DNA from: Endozoicomonas sp. 8E
Lineage (GTDB): Bacteria > Pseudomonadota > Gammaproteobacteria > Pseudomonadales > Endozoicomonadaceae
Length of the DNA: 64,000 nt
Assembly (NCBI RefSeq): GCF_032883915.1
Contig: NZ_CP120717.1
Coordinates: 6,858,001-6,922,000, forward strand
Direction: 5' to 3'
Below the pieces are notes generated by a model. It was not told where the DNA came from. It ran no database searches and worked only from the letters and a program-made list of their open reading frames with translations. The translations under genes and the position numbers were made by a program. Position 1 is the first letter of the stretch. Each line of letters starts with the position of its first letter. This document shows, in pieces, positions 53,406 through 63,520 of the stretch.

Positions 53406-56400
53406 TTAATAAAATTTGGTGGATCTGGCCCATTCGCCAAATTCTTCAACAAGCAACGGAATCAACTCACTCTGAATTTCTACATGTTTTCCGATGTTAG
53501 CGAAATGGATGTTGCGCCAATTTTCCTCGCCGTGTTCTTTAGATAACAAATTAAAAAATGCCTCGGTTGTTTTGGGGCTAACGGCAACATTTTGATGACG
53601 CAAACAGTGTTTGGCTATTGTTATTTGACTCTCCTCTGAGCATTCTTCCCAGAATTGATGAATATAGTTCCGGTACTCTTGAAGGCGAAACCTGCAAAGA
53701 CGAACTTTGTAACGTTCCATTTCAACCAGAGGCAGGTCATCTGTGTTACTTTGTGTACTTGTGCTACTTACCTCTGGAATGGCCTTCAGGCAATAGTCAT
53801 GTACATCCGCGCTATTGGTATTGACGCCAAAGTCTATGTACTGATCATTGGATTCAGGAAACAGAACAAGATTAATAACATTTAACATCAACGCCAAAAC
53901 CGCTTCACGGGAATAATCACTGCGTTTGACGCAATAGAGTTTAAATAATTTATCAAATGGAGTCCCTGATTCATGCAGATATTTTCCTTCTTTCAGGAAG
54001 TTGGTTCTGAACTCAAAATACAAGTCTTTGAGATCTTTGATTTTGAGATCATAGAATTTCGGATTATTACTGGCAAAATTTATTGCATTGGCAGTACTTT
54101 TAAATTCAATGGAAAAAAGTCCATTAATAATTTTACAAAGTTGCTTTGGATAAGTGTTTTTAATTTCTTCAATGTGTTGGGACAGAATATCCCGGCTTAG
54201 ATCATCCAGCGGTGTTGAGCCGAAGCGTAGAAAATCACTTTTTCCCATCACCTCCAGCCATTGTTCCAGATTAAACTCATTGTTCTCATTAATGCACGAC
54301 TGATACAGGATTTGGGAAAGATGACGTGTACTTTCATAGATCACGCCATCCTCATAACCTTCAGAGTGAAAATGGGCATTGTCTAATAGCGATGATGTAA
54401 ACCGCTGACCTTCAAAAAAACATCCGCTGAAAAAACCTTTTTCAACAATAGCACTGCTTAACAACTCTATATTGAACTTGCACTCCTCAAATGAAACAGA
54501 TTGCAACACTGTGCCGTTCATTGAACAGCCCCTGAAATCAATCCTTTTTATACGAGCCCTATCATTCAGCTCAAGACCATCCAGGGAATCCAGCTTGCCC
54601 TCCAACAATTGTGGGTTTTGCTCAAACAGCAACTGTATGCCCTCTTCACCACAAACCTTGACGAGACTTTTGATGCCTTTGTCAAACTGGCTGCCTTTAC
54701 AGGTTATCTCAAGGTAAAGGATTGACCAGGATTGCGGAAAAAGCTGTTCCAGTGGGCGCCCGTCGGGCCAGTGGCTAAAGCGTTTCTTTAGCCTGCGCAA
54801 CAATGCCTGACCTTCGGGAGAACCCATCTCAAGCAGTTTCAACTCGTCAGACAAGGACACAGGATTGGAAAAACGGGTCTCTTGTAAATCACTGTGCTTA
54901 ATCACACTTTGGTAGTCACCTGCTGACTGCGTAATGATTTTATCATTACGGGCGAAGGCGTCCGAACCAAAGAATCCCAACGCAATTTGGCTTTGGTTGT
55001 TATAAATTTGTGCATCCAGACGGCCGAATGTTGCAGAATCCAGGCGCATACACATGACCCCACCTCTACTTTTACTTTGCCTGGAATTAGTCGCCAGCTC
55101 CTCCTCCATGACTCGGGAAAATGCATATTCGGCATCGCATTTCATCCTGAGTGCCGAAACATTCCCGGTTGGATCTATCCCGATCTGGGTACGTCGTTCA
55201 AAGGAACTCAGGGTCGCTTCATTTTCCAGACTCTCGACCACAAACTTTCCACTGCTGCTTTGCTGCAATGCAGAATAGTTTAGATCGTGCGCGGGGCAGA
55301 ACTTCCTGGCGGGGTTTGCCTCGATACCATGGGGCAACCCCGGGCGATAATGCACCAGACGTCCTGCGCGAATACGACAATGGATTTCCCAAACCAGTTC
55401 TTCGTCACTGAGGTTCAGAAGCTCTTTAAGAAATTTCTTTTTGCGGGTGTTTACCGGAGTATTGATCTTCGCTGCCACGTCAAGGTTCATATCACCAAGG
55501 CAGCCGTGGTAGTCGGCCAGGGCGTCCAGCCATTGCTCTTCCAGGTCAGGGATATCTGGTCGCTCCCCACCAATGCCCAGCTCTGCCAGTTCCCTGAACA
55601 ATGCTTCAACCACCGCTTTAGTGTGTCCCGGAAAAGTGAGGATCAATTGATTTTCAAAGCTCAGGGCTTCAGGCAGGTTCGGAGGAGAAAACAGAATACT
55701 GCCGCCTTCACAGACGGCCGATTCGAGTTCAACTGACCGAACCGGTGGGGCGATCAGGTTGGCATGATCCATTTGTTCCTGACTCAAATAACTGACGCTC
55801 TGGCCTGTCAGTTTGGCAAAACCGCGGCTGAATTCAGCCAGCTGTACTTTCGCTACATCGTTTTTGCCGGTTCTTGAACTGATTCGTGCAGGCAAGGACG
55901 TGAAAGGCAGTGGAGTGTCGATGGTTGGCAGTTTTGCAATGGAGGGCACGTCGGCAGCTAACGATGACCGGCACTTTTTAACAATGTCCCGCAAAATCAT
56001 CACGGTATTATCAATGGCATAGTGATCCTTTTCGTACCATCGTGTTTTATCTTTGGTTAACTGCTCGGCCATTCCCTCACAGTCGTTGGCCAGGCTGGCC
56101 AGGTCACTGCGCCAGTCACGGTAATCGTGGTTCGGGAGGTTTTTGGAATTATTCAAGGCAAAGTTGGCATATTGAACCCGGATGGCCAGACGGTGCAATC
56201 CCCTTTCCAGAGCCAGGTTATCTGCCAGTTTATTGCCCGCTTCCCGGGACAACTTGAGGAACATCCGGGTGATGGGTTGGTCATTGGCATCCAGTAACTG
56301 GCTAATACCGATCTGCCCGCCCCGGACATCACGGCCTTTAACCGGCAGCCAACCGCCACGGATACCCGCTGCCTCTATCGCCTTGTATTCCGCCATGGAT

Positions 56401-58319
56401 ACCCGCTCACCCGCCTCAAGGCTGTTGGGAAAGCGAGTGGTCAGCCAGGCAATACGATCATGAATAGTCTGTCGTAACCAGCTGCGGTCACCGGGCAGAA
56501 AACCGCTGTGTTCGATCAGCCGGTCCAGGGCCTGCCAGTCAACCTGCCGCAAGATATCTTTCAGGGTATGGCCCAGCAAGTCATCATCCAATTGCGCGAG
56601 AATATCGACGCAGGGGTTGTGGATCGGGAACGAGTTCATGGGGGGAGCCTTGGGGTCCCGCAGTTTATTCAGCAGCACCGGCATGGAGGAAAAGTCATCC
56701 GTTTTGGAGGCAGGTTCTGGCTTCTCGGGACAGGGGTAGCGAGTCGCGAGCCCGGCAAAGTCCCAGTGGAACATCACCGGCTCCCCTTCCGGGGTCAGTT
56801 CAATGCCCTCCCAGGCACTGTTAACCATATTTTCATTACCAACAATCACATTAATCAGCAATAATCTGGCCCACTGCTCTGGAGACAAAGAGCGCAGGGT
56901 CTCCTCCCCACCTTTGAGCTTACCCTGCCATTCCCCGGGGACAGGACTGACCACATAAAAATGACCCTCTTCCTGATGGACAAAGCTCTGAGGTACTGTG
57001 ATGCCCAGCAGTCCTGCGAGGTTGGCCATCAGTAACTGGTTGTGGGCACTTAGCTCACAGCTCGTCGGTTTGATGGAATAAACCTGTTGGTTAATGGGAT
57101 CCTTGTACAGCCCCGTTGGCCAGCTGCCCGAGCAGTCTTTCATGGCAGTAGTTTGGGGGTTCAGTTGTGCCAGTGAGAAAGACGATGGCGATGGTTCTGC
57201 CAGCTGTCCGGTATAAGGCGTAATCAGCCCCCGGACAACATTGGACTGCTTAGCTATGCTAAAGAGCTGATAACTGAAGGGCGAAGGATGGTGCTCCCAC
57301 TGCTTTTTGGTGCTCTCGCACTGGCTGTCGGCACCGATGAAGAAGAAATGTTCGCGGTTTGCAGGACTGTCATGCAAGGTTATCGGATAAAAGAGGTCAC
57401 CCTGCCCGGCAATCACCTTACAGACCTCTTTGGCCAGCGAGCGCCACTCTTCCCTCTGATGATCATCCTGACAGGCAGCAAAACACTCCAGCCGGTCCAT
57501 GTAAAAGCATCCTCTGACCCGCATAACATCCAGCGTATCCGCATCATGGAGCAGGCTGCGCAGGGTCTGTATTGCTTCTGGCAGATGTTTGCAGCCCTTC
57601 GGGTTATCCTTGTGGCAAATCGCTTCACCACATTGCCAGGCCAGGGACTGATCCACGCCGAAGTTGCGCAGGTGTTCCCTCAGGTTGTCAGCACTGGCCC
57701 GCTCCCACTCGGGCGTATCGTTCCCATCGCCTTCACGGCCAGTGTCGTGAAACAGGCAGGTTTTAATCAGCAGGGGTACCATATGGTCGGGAAATGCCCG
57801 CGCCTGTGGGTCGCCGTGCTGTTTACGCAGTTCCAACAGGGCTACAGCCCAGATTGCTGCCCGACAACTGTGCTGGACACCGTGAACCTCACGGGCAATG
57901 GTCCCGGCAGGCGGTGAGATGTGTGATGGGCGATAAGGCTGAAGCAAGGCTGTTTTCGCTACCTGAGTGGACTCAATCAACGATGGATCAATGACCGGCC
58001 AATGGGCTGTTTCGGTTGCAGCTATTTTTGGACACTTTTTTACCGGTTCAATGGGCAGCGTTTCCAGCCCTGTATTAGTGATTCTCGGGGCAATATCAGT
58101 GACGGCTACTTTCTGCCCGGTATTTCGCATGTAATGGCAATTGGTTGCCTCATCCCGCTTTGCAGAAGCAACATCCGGGCGCATTGCCTCTTTACTTATA
58201 CTTACTTTTTTGGCGAAAGCGATGCCTGCCTTATCAATTTCTTTAGATAAACTACCGGAACCGGCCAAAGGCGCCTGTTCTCTTGTTCCACCTACTGTGT
58301 TACCGGGGAGCGAATCCAT
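53406..58319 (-). CDS. Giant PDE-like/kinase-like/pentapeptide-repeat protein, copy 8
   Basis: This 1,637-residue paralogue has an intact tail (GEWARSTKFY). The kinase-like metal Asp region reads FHWDFAGLATRYP (Tyr to Phe, Met to Leu) and the Lys motif YSIKPTSCELSAHNQ, the most divergent version of this segment. PDE-like motifs are kept. The A-tract is 6 bases, so the upstream GTG is out of frame and translation must begin at the ATG. The spacer to copy 9 is only 84 bp, and its promoter region abuts the stop of copy 9. Confidence 0.85.
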   Translation of the reverse strand: MDSLPGNTVGGTREQAPLAGSGSLSKEIDKAGIAFAKKVSISKEAMRPDVASAKRDEATNCHYMRNTGQKVAVTDIAPRITNTGLETLPIEPVKKCPKIAATETAHWPVIDPSLIESTQVAKTALLQPYRPSHISPPAGTIAREVHGVQHSCRAAIWAVALLELRKQHGDPQARAFPDHMVPLLIKTCLFHDTGREGDGNDTPEWERASADNLREHLRNFGVDQSLAWQCGEAICHKDNPKGCKHLPEAIQTLRSLLHDADTLDVMRVRGCFYMDRLECFAACQDDHQREEWRSLAKEVCKVIAGQGDLFYPITLHDSPANREHFFFIGADSQCESTKKQWEHHPSPFSYQLFSIAKQSNVVRGLITPYTGQLAEPSPSSFSLAQLNPQTTAMKDCSGSWPTGLYKDPINQQVYSIKPTSCELSAHNQLLMANLAGLLGITVPQSFVHQEEGHFYVVSPVPGEWQGKLKGGEETLRSLSPEQWARLLLINVIVGNENMVNSAWEGIELTPEGEPVMFHWDFAGLATRYPCPEKPEPASKTDDFSSMPVLLNKLRDPKAPPMNSFPIHNPCVDILAQLDDDLLGHTLKDILRQVDWQALDRLIEHSGFLPGDRSWLRQTIHDRIAWLTTRFPNSLEAGERVSMAEYKAIEAAGIRGGWLPVKGRDVRGGQIGISQLLDANDQPITRMFLKLSREAGNKLADNLALERGLHRLAIRVQYANFALNNSKNLPNHDYRDWRSDLASLANDCEGMAEQLTKDKTRWYEKDHYAIDNTVMILRDIVKKCRSSLAADVPSIAKLPTIDTPLPFTSLPARISSRTGKNDVAKVQLAEFSRGFAKLTGQSVSYLSQEQMDHANLIAPPVRSVELESAVCEGGSILFSPPNLPEALSFENQLILTFPGHTKAVVEALFRELAELGIGGERPDIPDLEEQWLDALADYHGCLGDMNLDVAAKINTPVNTRKKKFLKELLNLSDEELVWEIHCRIRAGRLVHYRPGLPHGIEANPARKFCPAHDLNYSALQQSSSGKFVVESLENEATLSSFERRTQIGIDPTGNVSALRMKCDAEYAFSRVMEEELATNSRQSKSRGGVMCMRLDSATFGRLDAQIYNNQSQIALGFFGSDAFARNDKIITQSAGDYQSVIKHSDLQETRFSNPVSLSDELKLLEMGSPEGQALLRRLKKRFSHWPDGRPLEQLFPQSWSILYLEITCKGSQFDKGIKSLVKVCGEEGIQLLFEQNPQLLEGKLDSLDGLELNDRARIKRIDFRGCSMNGTVLQSVSFEECKFNIELLSSAIVEKGFFSGCFFEGQRFTSSLLDNAHFHSEGYEDGVIYESTRHLSQILYQSCINENNEFNLEQWLEVMGKSDFLRFGSTPLDDLSRDILSQHIEEIKNTYPKQLCKIINGLFSIEFKSTANAINFASNNPKFYDLKIKDLKDLYFEFRTNFLKEGKYLHESGTPFDKLFKLYCVKRSDYSREAVLALMLNVINLVLFPESNDQYIDFGVNTNSADVHDYCLKAIPEVSSTSTQSNTDDLPLVEMERYKVRLCRFRLQEYRNYIHQFWEECSEESQITIAKHCLRHQNVAVSPKTTEAFFNLLSKEHGEENWRNIHFANIGKHVEIQSELIPLLVEEFGEWARSTKFY

Positions 58320-58383
58320 TTTTTAGCCCTCACTACTTCCTTGTAATACTGACCTTTTCGAGTCATACCGACTCCATTAGTAA

Positions 58384-58400
58384 TTGGACAGTTTATCCAA
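58384..58400 (-). promoter_or_regulatory. 17-bp dyad element of copy 8
   Basis: TTGGATAAACTGTCCAA followed by ACTAATGG. Sequence conservation with the other leaders stops within about 20 bp upstream, so the minimal shared promoter is very short. Confidence 0.6.
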
Positions 58401-58403
58401 CAA

Positions 58404-61400
58404 TTAGTTTCGTCCAGTGCCAAAATATTTCTCATACAAGAGGCTCCACTCTTTCCCATTTTTTATATGTTTTTCCATGTTTGCGCTATAGAGTTCCAGC
58501 CAATTTTTCTCATCGTGTTCTTTAGACAACAAATTTAAAAATTCACTGGTTGTTGAGGGGCTAACGGCAACATTTTGATGACGCAAACAGTGTCTGGCTA
58601 TTGTTAATTGACTCTTTTCTGAGCACTCTTTCCAGAATCGATGAATAGAGTCCCGGTAACCTTTAAGGCAGTATCTACAAAGAAGGGCTTTATAACGTTG
58701 CATACCAACCAGAGCCAGGTCATCTGTTTCGGGACATGAGATTGAATCATTTTCTGTACTTTCGCTACTTACCTCAGGAATATCCTTCAGGTAATGGTCA
58801 TGGCCATCGGTGCTATTGGCATTGCCGCCAAAATCTATGTATTTATCACTGGATTCCGGGAATAGAACAAGGTTAATAACATTTAACATCAACGCCAAAA
58901 CCGCTTCCCGGGAAAAACCATTGTGTTTGAGGCTATTGAGTGGACATAATTCCAGAAATGGATCGCCTGACAAACGCTTATAAAATCCTTCTTTCAGGAA
59001 GATGGTTCTGAACTCAAAATACAAATCTTTGAGATCTTTGATTTTACGATCGTAGAATTCCAAATTACTCCTGACAAAATTTATTGCACTGGCAGTATTT
59101 TCAAAGTCAATGGAGAGCAGTTCACGAATAATAACACAAAGTTGCTGTGGATAATTTGCTCTGATTTCATCAATATGTTGGGACAGAATATCCCTGCTTA
59201 AATCATCCAAAGGTGTTGAGCCAAAGCGTAGAAAACTACTTTTCCCCATCACATCCAGCCATTGTTTCAGATTGAACTCATTGCGCTCATTAACACACGA
59301 CTGATACAGGATTTGGGAAAGCTGGCGTGTACTTTCACATACCTGGCCATCCTTATCATTTTCAGCGTTAAATCGGACATTATCTAATATCGATGATGAA
59401 AACCGCCTACCTTCAAAAGAGCATCTGCTGAAAAAAGCATTTTCAACAGTGACACTGCTTAACAGCTCTGCATTGAATTTACACTTCTGAAATGTTACGG
59501 ATTGCAACACTGTACCCGTCATTGAACAGCCTCTGAAATCAATCCCTTTTAAACAATGCCTAATCCCATTCAGCTCAAGGCCATCCAGGGAATCCAGCTT
59601 TCCCTCCAATAGTTGCGGGTTTTGCTCAAACAGCCGCTGCATGCCCTCTTCACCACAAACCTTGACGAGATTTTTGATGCCTTTGGCAAACTTGCTGTGT
59701 TCAGAGATTAACTCATGGTAAAGGACTGACCAGGATTGCGGAAAAAGCGCTTCCAACGGGCGCCCGTCGGGCCAATGGCTAAAGCGTTGCTTGAGAGTAC
59801 GCAACAATTGCCCCTGACTTTTGGGAGAACTCATCTCAAGTATGTACAACTCGTCAAGCAAGGACACAGGATTGCAAAAACGGGTCTCCTGGCGTTCATT
59901 GCTCTTAGTCACACTCCGAAAGTCATCGGTTGACTGCGTAATGATTTTCTCATTACGGGCAAAGGCCTCCAAACCAAGGAATCTAAGGGCTAATTGACTT
60001 TGATTTCTATAAATCTGTGCATCCATGCGTCCAAGTGTTGCAGAAGTCATGCGCATAGACATGACCCCGTTATATTTGTCCCTGGAATGAGCCGCAAACT
60101 TCTTCTCCATGACACGGAAAAATGTGTATTCGGTGTCGCCTTTCAGCCTGCGTACCGAAATACATCTGGACGGTTCCATCCCGATCTGAGCACGTCGTTC
60201 ATAGGAGCTCAGGGTAGCTTCATTTTCCAGGCTATCGCTCACAAACCGTTCACTGTTTCCTTTTCGCTCCGGACCATAGCTTATATCGTGCCCGAGGCAG
60301 AACTTGATCGCAGGATTGGCCTCGATACCATGGGGCAACCCCGGGCGGTAATGCACCAGACGTCCTGCACGAATACGACAATGGTTTTCCCAATCGTCGT
60401 CAATGAAGTGCAGCACCTGTTTAAGAAAGGCTTTTTTGCGGGTGTTTACCGGGGTATTGATATCCGCTGCCACGGCACGGTTCATATCACCAAGGCAGCC
60501 GTGGTAGTCGGCGAGGGCGTCCAGCCATTGCTCCTCCAGGTCGTTGGCATCCGGTCGCCCACCAATGCCCAGCTCTGCCAGTTCCCTGAACAATGCTTCA
60601 ACCACCGCTTTGCTGTGTCCCTCAAAGGTGAGGGTCAGTTGATTTTCAAAGCTCAGGGCTTCAGCCAGGCTCGGAGGAGAAAACAGAATACTGCCGCCTT
60701 CACAGACGACCGATTCGAGTTCAACGGCTCGTACCGGTGAGGCGGTCAGGTGAGTGTCCTTGAGCTGTTGTGGAATCAAATAACTGGAACTCTGGCCTGT
60801 CAGTTTGGCAAAACCGTGGCTGAATTCAGCCAATTCTACTTTCGCTTCAACGTCTTTGCCGATTCTTGAACTGACTCTTGCCGGTAAGGCCGGGTCAGGC
60901 AGGGGAGTATTGATGGCTGGCAGTTTTGTAATGTACGGCCGGTCGGCGGCTAACGACACCCGGCACTTGTTAGCAATGTCCTGCAGAATCATCACGGTAT
61001 CAGCAATGGTATCCTGATCCTTTTCGTGCCATCGTGTTTTATCTCTGGTTAGCTGCTCCGCCATGCCGTCACAGTCTTTGGCCAGGCTGGTCAGGTCGCT
61101 GCGCCAGTCGCGGTAATCGTCATTCAGGGCAAAGTTGGTATACTGAACCCGGCTGGCCAGACGGTGCAATCCCCGCTCCAGGGCGAGATTATCAGCCAGC
61201 TTATTGCCTGCTTCCCGGGACAACTTGAGAGACATCCGGGTAATGGGTTGGCCATTGGCATCCAGTAACTGGCTGATACCGATCTGCCCGCCGCGGACAT
61301 CCCGGCCTTTGACCGGCAGCCAACCGCCACGAATACCCGCCGCCTCTATCGCCTTGTATTCCGCCATGGATACCCTCTCACCTGCCTCCAGGCTGTTGGG

Positions 61401-63305
61401 AAAGCGAGTGGTCAGCCAGGCAATACGATCGTGGATAGTCTGCCGTAACCAGCTGCGGTCACCGGGCAGAAAGCCGCTGTGTTCGATCAGCCGGTCCAGC
61501 GCCTGCCAGTCAACCTGCCGCAAGATATCTTTCAGGGTATGGCCCAGTAAGTCATCCTCTAATTTTGCAAGAATATCGACGCAGGGGTTATAGATCGGCA
61601 ACGAGTTCATGGGGGGCGCCTGAGGGTTCCGCAGTTTATTCAGCAGCAAAGGCATGGAGGAAAAGTCATCCGGTTTGGGGGCGGGCTCTGGTTTTTCAGG
61701 ACATGGATAGCGGGTTGCCATCCCGGCATAATCCCAGTGGAACATGACCGGCTCCCCTTCCGGGGTCAGTTCAATGCCCTCCCAGTCACTGTTAACCATA
61801 CTTTCGTTACCGACCATCACATTAATCAGCATTAATCTGGCCCACTGCTCTGGAGACAGAGAGCACAGCGCCGCCTCCCCAGCTTTGAGCTTGCCCACCC
61901 ATTCCCCGGGAACAGGGCTGACCACATAAAAATGTCCCTCTTCCTCATGGACAAAGCTTTCAGGAACTGTAATGCCCAGCAGCCCGGCAAGGTTAGCCAT
62001 TAGCAGCTGGTTGCGGGCGCTTAGCTCACAGCTCGCCGGTTTGATGGCATAAACCTGTTGGCTAACGGGGTCGCTGTAAAGCCCCGCTGGCCAAGTGCTC
62101 TGGCATTCTTCCATGGCTGCACTTTTCATGGCAGCACTGTGCGGGGTCAGTTTTGCCAGAGAGAAGGACGATGCCGTTGGTTCTGCCAACTGTCCGGTAT
62201 AAGGCGTAATCAACCCCCGGACAACACCGGACTGCTCACCTATGCTAAACAACTGATAACTGAAGGGCGAAGGGTGATGCTCCCACTGCTTTTTAGTGTT
62301 TTCACACCGGCTGGCGGCATCGATACTGAAGAAATGCTTGCGGTCTGTGGGACTATCCTGCAACTTGATCGGGTGCCAGAGGTCACCCTGTCTGGCAATC
62401 ACCTGGCAGACCTCTTCGGCCAGCAGGCGCCAGCCTTGCTTCTTGAGATCATCCTGACAGGCAGCAAAACACTCCAGCCGATCCATGTAAAAGCATCCTC
62501 TGACCCGCATAACATCCAGCGTATCCGCATCATGGAGCAGGCTGCGCAGGGTCTGTATCGTCAAGGGCAGATGCTCGCAGCCCTTCGGATTATCCTTGTG
62601 GCAAATGGCCTCACCACACTGCCAGGCCAGGGACTGATCCACGCCGAAATTACGCAAGTGTTCCCTCAGATTGTCAGCACTGGCCCGCTCCCACTCCTCT
62701 GTGTCGACCCCATCGCCTTCACGACCAGTGTCGTGAAACAGGCAGGCCTTAATCAGCAGGGGTACCATCTGATCGGGAAATGCCCGCGCCAGGGGATCGC
62801 CGTGCAATTTACGCTGTTGCAACAGGGCTACTGCCCAGATCGCCGTCCGGCAACTGTGCTGGAGACCATGAATAGGGCGGGCAATAGCCTGTGCCTGAGG
62901 CGCGACGCTGTTAGGACAATAATGCTGAAGCAAGGCCGTTTTCGCTACCTGAGTCGATTCGATCAACGATGGATCAATGACCGGCCAATGGGCTGTTTCG
63001 GTTTCAGCTATTTTCGGACGCTTTTTTACCAGTCCAATGGGCAGCGTTTCCAGCCATGTCTTAGTGATTTTCGGGGCAATATCAGTAACGGCCACTTTCT
63101 GCCCGGCCTTGTGCCAAAAATCATTATTGTCCGCGTCAACCCACTTTTCAGAAGCAACATTCGTGGGCATTAACTCTTCACTTATACTGACTTTTCTGGC
63201 AAAAGCGCTGCCTGTCTTATCAAGATTTTCAGATAAACTGGCGAGGTCGGCAAAAGCCCCCTGTTGTATTATTTCACCTACTGTTTTAATGCGGAGCGGA
63301 TCCAT
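58404..63305 (-). CDS. Giant PDE-like/kinase-like/pentapeptide-repeat protein, copy 9
   Basis: This 1,633-residue paralogue is the first in transcription direction. It carries the SAAMKSAAMEE duplication and other middle blocks of copy 2, plus a copy-4-like APQAQAIARPIHGLQHSCR start to the PDE-like domain. The kinase-like motif reads VMVGNESMVNSDW. The tail is short (KYFGTGRN): its TAA falls inside the conserved leader sequence of copy 8 (GGACGAAACTAATTG), showing that a deletion removed the normal tail and spacer. It has a 7-base A-tract. Confidence 0.85.
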   Translation of the reverse strand: MDPLRIKTVGEIIQQGAFADLASLSENLDKTGSAFARKVSISEELMPTNVASEKWVDADNNDFWHKAGQKVAVTDIAPKITKTWLETLPIGLVKKRPKIAETETAHWPVIDPSLIESTQVAKTALLQHYCPNSVAPQAQAIARPIHGLQHSCRTAIWAVALLQQRKLHGDPLARAFPDQMVPLLIKACLFHDTGREGDGVDTEEWERASADNLREHLRNFGVDQSLAWQCGEAICHKDNPKGCEHLPLTIQTLRSLLHDADTLDVMRVRGCFYMDRLECFAACQDDLKKQGWRLLAEEVCQVIARQGDLWHPIKLQDSPTDRKHFFSIDAASRCENTKKQWEHHPSPFSYQLFSIGEQSGVVRGLITPYTGQLAEPTASSFSLAKLTPHSAAMKSAAMEECQSTWPAGLYSDPVSQQVYAIKPASCELSARNQLLMANLAGLLGITVPESFVHEEEGHFYVVSPVPGEWVGKLKAGEAALCSLSPEQWARLMLINVMVGNESMVNSDWEGIELTPEGEPVMFHWDYAGMATRYPCPEKPEPAPKPDDFSSMPLLLNKLRNPQAPPMNSLPIYNPCVDILAKLEDDLLGHTLKDILRQVDWQALDRLIEHSGFLPGDRSWLRQTIHDRIAWLTTRFPNSLEAGERVSMAEYKAIEAAGIRGGWLPVKGRDVRGGQIGISQLLDANGQPITRMSLKLSREAGNKLADNLALERGLHRLASRVQYTNFALNDDYRDWRSDLTSLAKDCDGMAEQLTRDKTRWHEKDQDTIADTVMILQDIANKCRVSLAADRPYITKLPAINTPLPDPALPARVSSRIGKDVEAKVELAEFSHGFAKLTGQSSSYLIPQQLKDTHLTASPVRAVELESVVCEGGSILFSPPSLAEALSFENQLTLTFEGHSKAVVEALFRELAELGIGGRPDANDLEEQWLDALADYHGCLGDMNRAVAADINTPVNTRKKAFLKQVLHFIDDDWENHCRIRAGRLVHYRPGLPHGIEANPAIKFCLGHDISYGPERKGNSERFVSDSLENEATLSSYERRAQIGMEPSRCISVRRLKGDTEYTFFRVMEKKFAAHSRDKYNGVMSMRMTSATLGRMDAQIYRNQSQLALRFLGLEAFARNEKIITQSTDDFRSVTKSNERQETRFCNPVSLLDELYILEMSSPKSQGQLLRTLKQRFSHWPDGRPLEALFPQSWSVLYHELISEHSKFAKGIKNLVKVCGEEGMQRLFEQNPQLLEGKLDSLDGLELNGIRHCLKGIDFRGCSMTGTVLQSVTFQKCKFNAELLSSVTVENAFFSRCSFEGRRFSSSILDNVRFNAENDKDGQVCESTRQLSQILYQSCVNERNEFNLKQWLDVMGKSSFLRFGSTPLDDLSRDILSQHIDEIRANYPQQLCVIIRELLSIDFENTASAINFVRSNLEFYDRKIKDLKDLYFEFRTIFLKEGFYKRLSGDPFLELCPLNSLKHNGFSREAVLALMLNVINLVLFPESSDKYIDFGGNANSTDGHDHYLKDIPEVSSESTENDSISCPETDDLALVGMQRYKALLCRYCLKGYRDSIHRFWKECSEKSQLTIARHCLRHQNVAVSPSTTSEFLNLLSKEHDEKNWLELYSANMEKHIKNGKEWSLLYEKYFGTGRN

Positions 63306-63372
63306 TTTTTTAGCCCTCACTACCGTCCTTGTAATACTGACCTTTTGGAGTCAAACCGAACCCATTATTGAT

Positions 63373-63389
63373 TTAGACAGTTTATCCAA
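63373..63389 (-). promoter_or_regulatory. 17-bp dyad element of copy 9
   Basis: TTGGATAAACTGTCTAA followed by AATAATGG, 67 bp before the ATG. Similarity to the other leaders ends near 63406, marking the outer edge of the duplicated unit. Confidence 0.55.
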
Positions 63390-63406
63390 TAATTAGTTTC
63401 ATCCAT

Positions 63407-63520
63407 TTATCAGGGCTAATTTACTGACTTTTTGTATCCTCGGGCTCAATAAAGCCCAGATGGAGATTCAAGAATTTTTTCCAAAATTTATCGAACTTTG
63501 CGTAAAACCCCTCGCTTTAG
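63407..63520. other. Unique spacer between array and tandem repeats
   Basis: No gene is supported. A short plus-strand frame (ATG at about 63459, MEIQEFFPKFIELC...) runs 22 codons into the repeat and may be a transposase remnant. A small hairpin GGGCT-CAATAA-AGCCC lies just before it. Bases from about 63486 match, in reverse, the flank of the element at 8009-8042. Confidence 0.35.

Noticed and set aside
62058-63173. 371-codon plus-strand open frame, with similar 200-260 codon plus-strand frames in most array copies
   Set aside because: It lies exactly antisense to the conserved PDE/kinase-like coding region, recurs only because the paralogues are similar, and has no leader or recognisable domain.
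15793-63305. mART domain expected in SidE-like effectors
   Set aside because: I found no convincing R...STS...ExE set in order in any copy, so ubiquitin phosphoribosylation as in full SidE is not supported.
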